Assembly (NCBI GenBank): GCA_023511455.1 | Contig: JAIMBJ010000012.1 | Location: forward strand, 27,443 to 91,442 | From: Bacillota bacterium | GTDB taxonomy: Bacteria > Armatimonadota > HRBIN16 | Direction: 5' to 3' | Length of the DNA: 64,000 nucleotides | Part shown: piece after piece, positions 33,434 through 42,292 of the stretch | Position numbering within the stretch: position 1 is the stretch's first letter | How the letters are laid out: each line of letters starts with the position of its first letter | Notes under the pieces: model-generated | Told to the model about the DNA's origin: nothing | Databases searched by the model: none | What the model saw: only the letters and a program-made list of their open reading frames with translations | Made by a program: the position numbers and the translations under genes

Positions 33434-34374
33434 GTGTGTTCCTCCTCTTTCGGTATGGGCAGCAGAGCAGGTGGACGCAGGTGGTCCGACAGGCGCGCCA
33501 GAAAGGCATGGAGACCTTTGCCCACCCCGGGATGCGGCATGATTCGGGACCGCACTTCTACCGCCAGAGCAGATAGTCCTTTCGCCGCCGGGCTGTCGGG
33601 CGAGGAAAGCCAGAAACAGGCGTTTTGCTCTGCTGCTGCGCTGACACTGGTATCTTCCACAATGCTCCCCAGCAGCCGCACCCTGCTGCCAAACTGCGCG
33701 GAGAGCAGCTGCTCGACCTGCCCTCCTATCCTCCGCGCCTGAACGGGTGAGACACACCGGTTCATGACCCAGCCGACCTGCAGGTCTGCGCGCTGCAGAA
33801 GCAACCTTTTCACCAGACTATACGTGCGCAGCAGACTGTCGCGTTGCGGGAGGGCTATCGCCAGCACCATATCCGAAGACAGGGCGTAGGCGAGGGTGTC
33901 GGTGGATTCGGGGTTGCCCGTGTCGATGATGACCACATCCGCCAGGACTTCGAGACTGCGCAGGCGTTCGATGATGTCGCGCTGCCCCTGTGCGGAGAGG
34001 CGTTTGAGGGCAAGGATGCGCGTTGCGCCGGGCAATACGCGGATACCTGCCGCGCCGGCAGTCAGTATCTCCGGCAGGTCGCGTCGGTCGACGAACAGGT
34101 CTTCCAGGGAGTAGCGTGGCTCCGTGCCCAGCAAACGGCTACAGGTCAGCACGCCCACGTTGCCATCCAGCAGGACGACGTGTCGCCCGGTCTGTCCCAG
34201 CAGAGCGGAAAGGTTGGTGGCGATGGTGGTTTTGCCGGACTCCGGCGTGCCGCTGACCACGCTGATCACCCACGTGCCCATGCGCAAGCCGGGCGTGATA
34301 CCCAGCACGCCCTCCGCCGGTTGTTGTGAAATCAGCCTTCGTAGCCCTAAAGCCTGGTCATGGACAACAGCCAC
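33418..34374 (-). CDS. FlhG/MinD-like P-loop ATPase with atypical Walker A
   Basis: 318 residues from GTG 34374, chosen because CGGGAGGTG lies just upstream and because it gives the FlhG-type N-terminal motif D-Q-A-L-G-L-R-R-L, which stimulates FlhF in true FlhG proteins. The ATPase begins at about residue 35. Walker A reads S-G-T-P-E-S-G-K-T-T, so the deviant lysine of S-G-K-G-G-V-G-K-T is replaced by Thr. Other motifs: L-L-D-G-N-V-G and I-I-D-T-G. FlhG sets flagellar number and position. Location upstream of the sigma28 gene supports this role. FlhF is not present here. It might bind ATP without MinD-type dimer activation. Confidence 0.78.
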   Translation of the reverse strand: MAVVHDQALGLRRLISQQPAEGVLGITPGLRMGTWVISVVSGTPESGKTTIATNLSALLGQTGRHVVLLDGNVGVLTCSRLLGTEPRYSLEDLFVDRRDLPEILTAGAAGIRVLPGATRILALKRLSAQGQRDIIERLRSLEVLADVVIIDTGNPESTDTLAYALSSDMVLAIALPQRDSLLRTYSLVKRLLLQRADLQVGWVMNRCVSPVQARRIGGQVEQLLSAQFGSRVRLLGSIVEDTSVSAAAEQNACFWLSSPDSPAAKGLSALAVEVRSRIMPHPGVGKGLHAFLARLSDHLRPPALLPIPKEEEHTWVVA

Positions 34375-34409
34375 CGGACACCTCCCGCTACACAGTCTCA
34401 CCTGTGAAA

Positions 34410-34417
34410 ATTATCGG
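34410..34417 (-). promoter_or_regulatory. Possible sigma28-type -10 before the FlhG-like gene
   Basis: Minus strand CCGATAAT (34417-34410), 36 bases before GTG 34374. It matches the flagellin -10 exactly. No TAAA is found at the proper distance; the nearest is CAAA at a shorter spacing. It would make the sigma28 operon self-activating. Confidence 0.3.
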
Positions 34418-34441
34418 GAGGAGCCAGCAATTTGTGCAGGG

Positions 34442-35441
34442 CTATGTGTAGCCCGCCGCCTCATGCGCCACCTGATAGGCGAACTCCACCTCTTCGAGCG
34501 GCGTGCCCGGCTGCACCATGTGCGACGTGCAGAAGATGTAACCGCCGCCGGGTTTCAGGGCGTTCATCACGCGCCGAATCTCGTCCGCCAGCTGATCGCG
34601 CGGCAGACCCCGCCCCAGCATGGTACGCACGTCCAGCCCGCCGTAGATGCCCAGTCTGCCGTAAAACTCACGCTTCACCTGCACGGGGTCCATGCCCGCC
34701 GATTCCTGCACCGGATGCACCACCCCAAAACCCAGCTCCGCCACGCCGTCCAGCACCGGGGTGATGTAGCCGTCACTGTGCAGCGAAAGCAACCCGCCTT
34801 TTCGCCTGACCGCGTCGCAGATGACCTTCTCCGCGGGATAGACCACCTCCCACCATGTTTGCGGGCGGAACATCATCGCGTGGTTCATGCCCCAGTCGTC
34901 GGAGATGTGTATCACGTCCGCGCCCAGATCCAAACAGTTCTCGGCGTAGCGGGCAGCCCAGCGTGCGATACGTTCATACAGTTGCCTGCACAGGTCTGGA
35001 CGCATCGCCATCTCCATCAGGTTCTGCGCCTGCCCGATGACGCCGTTCGCCGCCTCGAACACGCCTGGCGTCTGCACGAACACGGCGCGCCCACGTCGCT
35101 CCTTGTGATGCTCGATCTCGGCGCGGATGGTGGTGTAGATGTCGGGGTCGTCGGGGTCGGTGAACTCCGCCTCCAGCGCGGCGTCCAGCGTGTACACCCA
35201 GCCGTAGGCGGGTTCATATTCGGAATCGGGGCTGTTCGGCGGTGCGCCCTGCTTCAGGAACCCTTTGGCGGGGAACGCCTGTGTCATGTCCACCTCCAGC
35301 GCATCGCAGAAAGCCTCGAACGTGCCGTACTTCGCCACGATATCGTCTATCACGCCCGGCTGCCCGAAAATCCAGATATAGATGGACGCGGTCGGGTTGC
35401 TGAAAGTTCAACGCGGTCAGCACGCGCTCACGAGGAAGCAT
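34442..35441 (-). pseudogene. UroD-family (MtaA/MtbA-like) methyltransferase, frameshifted near its N-terminus
   Basis: The start ATG 35441 (TGAGGTGAAGAG upstream) opens M-L-P-R-E-R-V-L-T-A-L-N-F-Q-Q-P-D-R-V, the usual N-terminus of UroD-like methyltransferases. The rest continues in another frame as I-Y-I-W-I-F-G-Q-P-G-V-I-D-D-I-V-A-K-Y-G. Dropping one base near 35384-35387 (GTCC on the minus strand) joins them cleanly, and the span is 1000 bases, one more than a 332-residue gene. The C-terminal part is intact, with H-I-S-D-D-W-G and L-S-L-H-S-D-G-Y-I. It follows a corrinoid activator gene by 9 bases, so it was or is a B12-linked methyl transfer enzyme. This may be a sequence error rather than decay. 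Confidence 0.8.
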
Positions 35442-35450
35442 CTCTTCACC

Positions 35451-37328
35451 TCAGTCCAGAGTTTCGATAAAGCCCAGGTGCTCCATATACTCTTCTTCGT
35501 ACCGCGGATTGCCGGTCATCACAATATGCTTCATCTGCCGCGCCAGCCACTCTGCGCGCTTGCGCTCGCGCACGGAACGGAGGGCGATTTTCGCACCTGC
35601 CCCAGCGGCGTTACCTACCGGCTCAATGCGCTCTAACGGCAGCGGCGGCAACAGACCGATGCGTTGCGCGGAACGCAGGTTGACATACATGCCGAACGCC
35701 CCGGCCACCAGCAAGCGGCGCACGTCCAGCCAGGCAATGCCCGCCTCCCGCAACAGCACCTCCATCACCGCGCGGATGGAACCCTTCGCCAGCTGCAGCT
35801 CGCGAATGTCCTTCTGGGTCAAGACAATGCCTTCCGCATTGCCTGCTGCCTCCGGTGCAACCAGCTGGAACGCTCTCTGCTCGCAGAGGGTCGTCAGGTG
35901 CGTTTCCCACCATTGCCCATTGCCATCGCTGTTCATGCGTCCTGCTTCGTTGACTGCCCCGATGTCCAGCAGGCAAGCCGCCGCGTCAATCAATCCCGAC
36001 CCGCAGATACCTTTGGGGGGCGCGCCTGCCACGGTGGTTACATGCAGCCAGCGGTTTTCGCCGTTGCTCTCCATGCTTATCTGCGAAACCGCTCCCGTCT
36101 CGGCGCGGATGCCCTGATAGATGCGTCCGCCCTCGAAGGCGGGACCTGCCGCTGCCGAGGTGCAATAATATCTGCCCTGATGCCGCAGCACGACCTCGCC
36201 GTTCGTTCCGATGTCGAGCGCGAGAGCAGTCTCGCCGTCGGGGTCAAACAGGTGCGTGAGCGCGACCGCCACCGTATCTGCCCCCACATACCCCGCCACA
36301 CACGGCAGGGTGGTCAGCATCGCCGCAGGGTTCACCCGCAAGCCAATCTGCCGCGCCTCCACGCTCAGCAGGTCGGTGAACACCGGCACGTAAGGCGCGA
36401 CGGCGATGGAGTTGGTGTTGACGCCCAGCAGGAAGTGCAGCATGGTGGTATTCCCCACGGTCACCACCTCAAACACATCATGCGGGTCTACCCCTGCCGT
36501 CTGGCACGCCTCGGCGATAATCTCGTTCATCCCGCGCACGACCGCGTGCTGCAGCTGCTTCAAACCCGCAGGGTCATGGTAGACGAAGGACAGGCGTGAT
36601 ACCACATCGTCGCCATACTGCACCTGTGGGTTCAGGCGGGCAGCGTGTGCCAGCTCCTTGCCGCTGTGCAGGTCTATCAGGTAGCCCACCAGAGTGGTGG
36701 TGCCGATATCGAAGGCGATGCCCAGCAGGGGATGGGTTTCATCGGGCTGCACCGCCAGCAGGCGGTTCGCGGCGGGATGTTCGGGGTCATAGAAAAGCAC
36801 GGCATGGACGCAGAAGCCAGCTTCACGCAGAGTCTGCAGTAACTGCCGTAACACTCCCAATGGCACCTGCTCTACTGCCAGTGCAATGCCATGCTGTTCT
36901 CGGAGGGCATCCAGCAGGCGACGCAGGTCGGAGCGTTCATCGGAGGTACTCGGTGCAGGCACGTGCAGCGGCAAACGGCGTACGGCAGGCTCCAGGGATA
37001 CGGGGCGTTCTACGGCGGTGGTTAACACCTGCGCGATAGCAGGCCGGCTCTCGGCGGGCACTTCCACCTGGATATCGCCCGTCACCCGATGGCGACAGGC
37101 TAACCGCCAGCCTTCGGCGAGCTCCTGCGCAGGTACGTGGCGTAACTCCTCCTCCGTAGGGTCGGGAACCGCTCCGCCGGTGAAGCGCACCTTACACTTT
37201 CCACATACGCCGAACCCGCCGCACGGGGTCTCCACAGCCACCCCTGCCTCCCAGAGCGCGCGCACCAGCGGCGTTCCCTCGGGGAGGTCTATCGTTATCT
37301 CATCGGGCAGAATGAACACACGAGCCAT
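35451..37328 (-). CDS. RACo-like reductive activator of corrinoid proteins (2Fe-2S ferredoxin plus ASKHA domain)
   Basis: 625 residues, AGAAAGGACC before ATG 37328. The N-terminal plant-type ferredoxin has Cys36, Cys42, Cys45 (P-C-G-G-F-G-V-C-G-K-C) and Cys78 (L-A-C-R-H-R). A linker and middle domain (about 95-200) follow, then the DUF4445 ASKHA ATPase: A-F-D-I-G-T-T-T-L-V-G, L-A-L-D-I-G-T-N-G-E-V-V-L and C-G-S-G-L-I-D-A-A. Such proteins use ATP to re-reduce Co(II) corrinoid proteins to Co(I) in methyltransferase systems. The UroD-like gene downstream is the likely partner. The corrinoid protein itself is not in the window. Confidence 0.9.
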   Translation of the reverse strand: MARVFILPDEITIDLPEGTPLVRALWEAGVAVETPCGGFGVCGKCKVRFTGGAVPDPTEEELRHVPAQELAEGWRLACRHRVTGDIQVEVPAESRPAIAQVLTTAVERPVSLEPAVRRLPLHVPAPSTSDERSDLRRLLDALREQHGIALAVEQVPLGVLRQLLQTLREAGFCVHAVLFYDPEHPAANRLLAVQPDETHPLLGIAFDIGTTTLVGYLIDLHSGKELAHAARLNPQVQYGDDVVSRLSFVYHDPAGLKQLQHAVVRGMNEIIAEACQTAGVDPHDVFEVVTVGNTTMLHFLLGVNTNSIAVAPYVPVFTDLLSVEARQIGLRVNPAAMLTTLPCVAGYVGADTVAVALTHLFDPDGETALALDIGTNGEVVLRHQGRYYCTSAAAGPAFEGGRIYQGIRAETGAVSQISMESNGENRWLHVTTVAGAPPKGICGSGLIDAAACLLDIGAVNEAGRMNSDGNGQWWETHLTTLCEQRAFQLVAPEAAGNAEGIVLTQKDIRELQLAKGSIRAVMEVLLREAGIAWLDVRRLLVAGAFGMYVNLRSAQRIGLLPPLPLERIEPVGNAAGAGAKIALRSVRERKRAEWLARQMKHIVMTGNPRYEEEYMEHLGFIETLD

Positions 37329-37498
37329 GCGTAAACGGGTCCTTTCTCTGCTAATCTGCGGTAAAGGTTATGGGAACAGCGCAGGAAATCCTGTTAGGAC
37401 TTACGCAGTTGCGATGGGCACCTGACGGGCCATGCATTTTTCAACCACTGTGGAGACGATTGTATGCCATGCCGAGGGTCAGCGAAGCATCTCATCCC

Positions 37499-37553
37499 TG
37501 TCACCCTGAGCGTTAGCGAAGGGTCCGAGATTCTTCACTTCGTTCAGAATGAC
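37499..37553. repeat. Palindromic intergenic repeat, family A copy 2
   Basis: TGTCACCCTGAGCGTTAGCG to TTCAGAATGACA. Complementary ends make one long hairpin. TGTCGCTT, which follows the other two copies closely, is found here about 28 bases further on (37581-37588), so this copy has extra sequence at its end. Confidence 0.8.
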
Positions 37554-37662
37554 AATATATTCGCTCAGAGTGCCACATTATGTCGCTTTCCGTCGCAAAA
37601 CCCTGAACGGTCTTTCAACTGCGCAATTTCCAAACGGATTCTACCCGTCCCGCCTACTCTCC

Positions 37663-37692
37663 TTGTGCCTGATGGGACGTTTCTGGTATACT
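37663..37692 (+). promoter_or_regulatory. Promoter of the LolA-TlpA fusion gene
   Basis: TTGTGC (37663-37668), an 18-base spacer, TATACT (37687-37692), 34 bases before ATG 37726. Confidence 0.55.
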
Positions 37693-37725
37693 GCGGCAAA
37701 GAGCATTCGCGAGGAGGCGAAGAGG

Positions 37726-38859
37726 ATGAAACGGTTCTTCATGATTGCCTGCATTCTGGGGCTGGCAGGCGCGGCGTTGGCGCAGTCCATAACCCCCAGG
37801 CAGGTCATACAGGACATCCAGCAGGCGTACGGTAAGGTGCAGAGCCTGAAAGCGACCGTGCAAATCAAAATGGGTGAAACGTTCGTCAGCTCGGTGCAGT
37901 TGCAGCGACCGAAGCAGTTCGTGGTGCGGGTGAGCCAGAACGGCAAAACGCTATACTCTTTCACCAGCGACGGCAAAACCTTCACCACGTATGATGTGCA
38001 GAACAAGAGTTATCAACAGCAAGAGGTCAGCGCAGACAGCCCTCTGGTAGGTGGGCATCTGCAGTTTGCCGGCTTTGCCGCGATGGCGATGGAGCCGCAG
38101 TATGGCAAGATGCTGGAGGGGTTCTTCCAGCAGAACTTTGACAAGGCGCAGGCGAAGGGCAAGCAGACGGTCGGCAACACCCCCTGCCGCGTGGTGGAAT
38201 TGACAGGCAGAGGGGGCACGATGACCCTGTATACAGGCGAGAAGGATGGGCTGGTTTACCGCATGGTATACAAGATGCCCGACGGCGACACCTACGAGGA
38301 GACGGTTACCGCATTGCAGCTGAACCCTTCGATCCAGAAGGGTGTCTTCGCGTTCACCCCTCCGGCGGGCGCAAAGAAGGCAGAACCTGCGAAGGCGGAA
38401 GAGGCGACGCGAGAAGACACCAGCTCGCTGAAAGGCGCGCAGGCTCCCGACTTCACCCTGACCGATATGGAAGGCAACGAGGTCTCGCTGAACAGCCTGC
38501 GCGGCAAAGTGGTGTTCATAGACTTCTGGGCGACATGGTGCCCACCCTGCCGGGAATCGCTGCCGCATACCCAGTCGCTGAGCCAGCACGAGAAGGCGAA
38601 ATCGGGCGACCTGGTGGTGCTGGCGGTAAACGCCCGCGAGGACCTGGACAAAGTGAAGAAGTTCATGCAGGACAACAACTACAGCTTCCGCGTGCTGCTG
38701 GACAAAGACGGCAAGGTGCTGGACAGCTTCAAGGTACGGGGTATCCCCACCTTTGTGGTGATTGACCGCGAGGGCAAGGTGGCCTGGGTGCAGGTCGGCT
38801 TTATGCCCGGCTCGGAGAAGGCGATGGAGGATGCGGTTACCCAGGCACTGGGGCAGTAG
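37726..38859 (+). CDS. Secreted fusion of a LolA/DUF2092-like domain and a TlpA-type thioredoxin
   Basis: 377 residues from ATG 37726 (GAGGAGGCGAAG upstream). A signal peptide (M-I-A-C-I-L-G-L-A-G-A-A-L-A-Q) sends it across the membrane. Residues about 25-215 form a beta-rich domain like LolA/DUF2092 (outer-membrane lipoprotein carrier fold), and a Lys/Ala/Glu linker follows. The C-terminal redoxin domain (about 235-377) has active site F-W-A-T-W-C-P-P-C-R and cis-Pro motif G-I-P-T-F-V. It probably reduces periplasmic disulfides or donates electrons to a partner such as a cytochrome maturation factor. The gene is single and ends at a strong shared hairpin. Confidence 0.88.
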   Translation: MKRFFMIACILGLAGAALAQSITPRQVIQDIQQAYGKVQSLKATVQIKMGETFVSSVQLQRPKQFVVRVSQNGKTLYSFTSDGKTFTTYDVQNKSYQQQEVSADSPLVGGHLQFAGFAAMAMEPQYGKMLEGFFQQNFDKAQAKGKQTVGNTPCRVVELTGRGGTMTLYTGEKDGLVYRMVYKMPDGDTYEETVTALQLNPSIQKGVFAFTPPAGAKKAEPAKAEEATREDTSSLKGAQAPDFTLTDMEGNEVSLNSLRGKVVFIDFWATWCPPCRESLPHTQSLSQHEKAKSGDLVVLAVNAREDLDKVKKFMQDNNYSFRVLLDKDGKVLDSFKVRGIPTFVVIDREGKVAWVQVGFMPGSEKAMEDAVTQALGQ

Positions 38860-38868
38860 GCATCTGTT

Positions 38869-38900
38869 AGCAACGGGCAACCGCGCGGTTGCCCGTTGCT
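38869..38900. terminator. Bidirectional terminator between convergent genes
   Basis: A perfect 14-bp stem, AGCAACGGGCAACC (38869-38882) and GGTTGCCCGTTGCT (38887-38900), loop GCGC. It serves the thioredoxin gene (stop 38859), and the stop of the Uma2 gene (38899) lies within it. Confidence 0.75.
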
Positions 38901-39516
38901 ATTGTGGCGGAAGCATCTCCTGCGCCGCGGCGGGGGCGTTGGGCAGACGTTCTGCGGTGAACCATCCGGCTTTCAGGCGGAAGCCGGGTAAAACGCTGCT
39001 ATTGAACCAGCCGTTCTCATCGGGTTGCACAGGTACATAACTGCCTTCCTGCAGGCGGAACATGTGGATTGCCCTGCGCCCCGGTCGCGGGTCAATCAGC
39101 CAGTATTCGCATACGCCTTCCCGTTCGTATTCCAGAAACTTCTCCACGCTGTCGCGGTGTACGCTGTCGTCTGAAATGACTTCCACGACCACATCCGGGG
39201 CGCCTGTGAAGCGGTCGGCATCCAGATGTTGCAGGTTCTCGTTGCGCACCACGAACAGGTCCGGCTCGCGAGAAGCGTTACTGCGCGGCAGGTAGAGCTC
39301 AAAGGAGGCAAAAAGGAACTCTCCCACTGGATTGCGTTGCAGATACTCTTCCAGCAGATACGCGAGGAAGCGCAGCGCCTCCTGATGGCATCTTTTCGGC
39401 GGCATCAGCACAATGGCTTCACCGTTGACCCACTCCGCGTGGGTGTCTTCGTCTTTCATCTGCAGGAACTGCTCGTACGTCAAATGCGTCTTTTCTGTTT
39501 TCAGCACAGGCGGCAT
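38899..39516 (-). CDS. Uma2-family (DUF820) putative restriction-endonuclease-fold protein
   Basis: 205 residues from ATG 39516, GATGGAGGTGG upstream. T-Y-E-Q-F-L-Q-M-K-D-E-D and W-V-N-G-E open the family. S-R-E-P-D-L-F-V-V and P-D-V-V-V-E-V-I-S-D-D-S form the PD-(D/E)xK-like core, with Y-E-R-E-G-V-C-E-Y-W-L-I-D-P after it. Uma2 proteins are abundant in cyanobacteria and Armatimonadota; their cellular role is not known. It follows the large secreted protein gene by 16 bases and may be cotranscribed with it. Confidence 0.9.
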   Translation of the reverse strand: MPPVLKTEKTHLTYEQFLQMKDEDTHAEWVNGEAIVLMPPKRCHQEALRFLAYLLEEYLQRNPVGEFLFASFELYLPRSNASREPDLFVVRNENLQHLDADRFTGAPDVVVEVISDDSVHRDSVEKFLEYEREGVCEYWLIDPRPGRRAIHMFRLQEGSYVPVQPDENGWFNSSVLPGFRLKAGWFTAERLPNAPAAAQEMLPPQ

Positions 39517-39532
39517 GAGATGTCCACCTCCA

Positions 39533-42292
39533 TCACCTGTTATACGCCTGTTCGCGCGGCGCGTCGAGAAGTGGAGCGGGCGCAAGGGAAGCAGGTTCCA
39601 TAATCAGTTCCACCCGGCTTGTGCCCAGCAGCTGCAGAATCAGACTGCCCGACGGCAGGTACTGGTGGGGCGGCGCAATGGGCGTTGGCACGCCGTTGAT
39701 GCGCACCTGCCGAACCCCGTCCAGCCCGTTAATCAAGATATAGTAACGACGCGATAACCAAGGGGTGACGCGGAAAGATACCTGCAAACGGCGCGGGTTG
39801 CCCGGCAGGGGAGTACGCACGGAAGTCTGGTCGATTTGCCCGGGCGCGTGTACCAGCAGCTTTGTCGGGCGCAACGCACGCAGCGAGTACACCGGCGTCG
39901 CGCTGAACAGCCGTACCGCATCTGTCTGCACCGTGCCCGGGTTGATGGGCGGGCCGTCCCGCAGCTGCTGGCGAAGAAGGAAAAAGTCAGGCAGTAAGCC
40001 CTGCCGCTCTCGGTCGTTTTGCTTCCAGGTCATCTGGATGCCTGTGGCGGTGATGCCGTCGGCAATCGCGCGCCAGGGTCCGCCGTAGGGGTCTACCTCC
40101 GCCAGACGGTACAGCGCGTCCGCGTACGCCAATCCGCACCACTGCACCGGTAAACCGAACCACACGGGGGAGATCCAGTTGGTCGCGCCGTACACCGGAA
40201 TGGTGGCGTAGGTACCGATGTTCTGATTCGCCGGGTTAACCAGATAGACAAACGGCACGCCCGTCCACGCCCAGTATCGCGCCTGCTGCAGGTAGTCCCC
40301 GTAGCCCGTCAGCAGGTGGCCCATCAGGTAAGCGCGCACCAGTAACCCGGCAGCGTAGATGTCGGGTGTATGCAGGGGGATTTCCCACGTCTGTGCGCCG
40401 CGGGGCACGCCGTTGCGGAACTTGTCCATTGCCCGTAGCAAGCGCAGCCCTTCCGCAATCAGCGCACGGTCACCGCTGAACGCTCCATGTTCCAGCACCT
40501 GCAGCACCGCAGCGGCGGTATGGCCGCTGGCGTCCGGCGCGTAGTGTGTGCGCCCGAAATCGGGCTTGCCGGGCTCTGGGCGGTAAATCAGAGTGCCATC
40601 CGGTTCGAACCGCGAGACAATCTGCCAGCCCACCTGCCGCGCAGTCTCCATGTTCTCCGCCACGTGTCCGTACACCAGCGCCGCCACCGGATAGGCGTTA
40701 TGCGAGATGTTATAGAAGTTCATCGCCCAGGTAGGAACCTGAGCGATTGCACCGATAGCGGTTTCGCGCAGGCGTTGTGCGAGGTTGGGGTCAGAGGCGT
40801 AGCCCGCCAGCCACTCCATCAGCACTGCCGCATCTGCCGCCGGCTGGGCGTTAAAGCCGGGCCAGTAGGCATGCCGGAAGAGATAGCCTTCGCGGATGCG
40901 CGAATCCAGCCAGCCTGCCGCTGCCAGCGACACGTAGCCGGTGAAGGTCATCCCAATGTTCGGCAAGGGCGGCAAACCACGCAGGCGGACGTAGTGCTGC
41001 ACAGCGGGCACCACGCTCTCTCCCCGCCCGCCGATGAGGGTGGCGTTCAGCACCAGAGGCTGGTTCGGCTGCAGCACTATCGGCAGACTGGGAAGGAGCT
41101 TGCCCTCCTCGCGGTTGACACCGTCGGAACCGGGGATCAGGATGCCCATCACATGTGCCCCAGAGGCGAAGAAGCGGTCGGGCGAGTCGAACAACGCGCA
41201 GAACTTCTCATCCGGTTGCCACATCAAGCCGACGTAGCGCCCCCGCGCCTGTATCGCCATTAGCGGGAAGGTAATCTTCAGGTTGTCGGGAACCTGCCTG
41301 CGCGCCGCCGCCCCGATAACGTCCGCTTCGGAACTGCTCGGCTCGTTCTCCAGGTACTCCAGCCCGGCAAACAACCCCTGTCCTTTAAACGTGCCATAGC
41401 TACCCATGCCGGGCAGCAGCAACAACATCGGCAGGAAATACACCTCGCGCGACTGGTCGACGCTGACCTGTGTCTGTACATCGATGGTTCCCGCTACAGG
41501 GTTCGGGCTGAATCGCTGCGTGAACAGCCAGTTGCCGTTATCCGCATCTTGCGCACGATATTCCGCCACCAGCTCGGGCCCCTCGCGCCACAGGCGTGCG
41601 CTCTCGATGGCACTGTGCAACGCAAGCCATCGGCTCTCAGCCCCCATCTGGTAGCCAATCATGGGACGGGTAAAGCCGGTCGCCATGCGCTCACCCGCCA
41701 CCAGCACCTCGAAGTTGCCTGGAGCCGCTGCCCTATGTCGCAGGACGACCTCGCCCGAACGCACCTCGTGCATTTCGCCTTGCAGGTTTGGGAGGACAGG
41801 TTGCAACCACTGTGGCTCCTGCGGGATATGACGCACTTCGATGCTCATGTAGCGCACCCATGCCCTGCCAGAGGGACCGGGTGGGTCGATGCGGAAGCGG
41901 TAGTTGCCGGGAAGCACCGGCAGGATAAGCGTCGGCTCGCCCCACGTCCCCTGCGGTACGAAGAAGCGTACCGACTGCTCTTCCGTCGCCCAGGTGCCCT
42001 CGCGGAAGTAGAAAATCTGCCAGAAGGTGCCGACTTCTGCCTTCACGCGGATGCGCAGGTACAGCGCTTTGTCTCTCGGCAGGCTGTAGGCAGGACCGAT
42101 GGTGTATGGGTCCTCACCCGAGATGTCGATTTGCATCCCATCCAGGGTGGGCACCAGGCGGCTGATGGAATGCGTGGGCTGCCAGCGGGCGACCTCCAGC
42201 GGGCTGCGGAAATCGATATAGTACAGCGTTTGGGCGTGAGAGCAAGTCATGGAAAAAAGTCCCAAAACCACCAGAATAGCGCGAGCGAACAC
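39533..42292 (-). CDS. Large secreted protein of unknown function with a possible alpha/alpha-barrel domain
   Basis: 919 residues from GTG 42292, chosen for GAAAAGGGGGG upstream and the signal peptide that follows (A-I-L-V-V-L-G-L-F-S-M-T-C-S-H-A-Q). The N-terminal third is beta-rich and ligand-binding-like (D-F-R-S-P-L-E-V-A-R-W, then F-R-E-G-T-W). Residues about 430-760 are helical, with H-Y-A-P-D-A-S-G-H-T-A-A-A-V and W-C-G-L-A-Y-A-D-A-L-Y-R-L, like six-hairpin glycosidases or lyases. No catalytic residues can be named. The C-terminus is another beta domain. Probably acts on polysaccharide outside the cell; this is inference. Confidence 0.6.
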   Translation of the reverse strand: MFARAILVVLGLFSMTCSHAQTLYYIDFRSPLEVARWQPTHSISRLVPTLDGMQIDISGEDPYTIGPAYSLPRDKALYLRIRVKAEVGTFWQIFYFREGTWATEEQSVRFFVPQGTWGEPTLILPVLPGNYRFRIDPPGPSGRAWVRYMSIEVRHIPQEPQWLQPVLPNLQGEMHEVRSGEVVLRHRAAAPGNFEVLVAGERMATGFTRPMIGYQMGAESRWLALHSAIESARLWREGPELVAEYRAQDADNGNWLFTQRFSPNPVAGTIDVQTQVSVDQSREVYFLPMLLLLPGMGSYGTFKGQGLFAGLEYLENEPSSSEADVIGAAARRQVPDNLKITFPLMAIQARGRYVGLMWQPDEKFCALFDSPDRFFASGAHVMGILIPGSDGVNREEGKLLPSLPIVLQPNQPLVLNATLIGGRGESVVPAVQHYVRLRGLPPLPNIGMTFTGYVSLAAAGWLDSRIREGYLFRHAYWPGFNAQPAADAAVLMEWLAGYASDPNLAQRLRETAIGAIAQVPTWAMNFYNISHNAYPVAALVYGHVAENMETARQVGWQIVSRFEPDGTLIYRPEPGKPDFGRTHYAPDASGHTAAAVLQVLEHGAFSGDRALIAEGLRLLRAMDKFRNGVPRGAQTWEIPLHTPDIYAAGLLVRAYLMGHLLTGYGDYLQQARYWAWTGVPFVYLVNPANQNIGTYATIPVYGATNWISPVWFGLPVQWCGLAYADALYRLAEVDPYGGPWRAIADGITATGIQMTWKQNDRERQGLLPDFFLLRQQLRDGPPINPGTVQTDAVRLFSATPVYSLRALRPTKLLVHAPGQIDQTSVRTPLPGNPRRLQVSFRVTPWLSRRYYILINGLDGVRQVRINGVPTPIAPPHQYLPSGSLILQLLGTSRVELIMEPASLAPAPLLDAPREQAYNR

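Larger units (their letters stand above)
37329..37725. other. Divergent intergenic region with family A repeat
   Basis: 397 bases without a gene. It contains a family A palindrome (37499-37553), a fragment of a second unit just before it (37461-37498), and the promoter of the thioredoxin gene. The sequence GGACTTACGCAGTTGCGA at 37398 resembles GAGTTACGCAGCTGAGG at 2104 and might be the remnant of a shared insertion end. No clear promoter for the corrinoid activator gene was found. Confidence 0.5.

Noticed and set aside
37398..37416. GGACTTACGCAGTT as the end of an insertion sequence
   Set aside because: Similar strings exist at 2104 and 10170, but no transposase, paired end or target duplication can be seen, so it is only mentioned in the region note.
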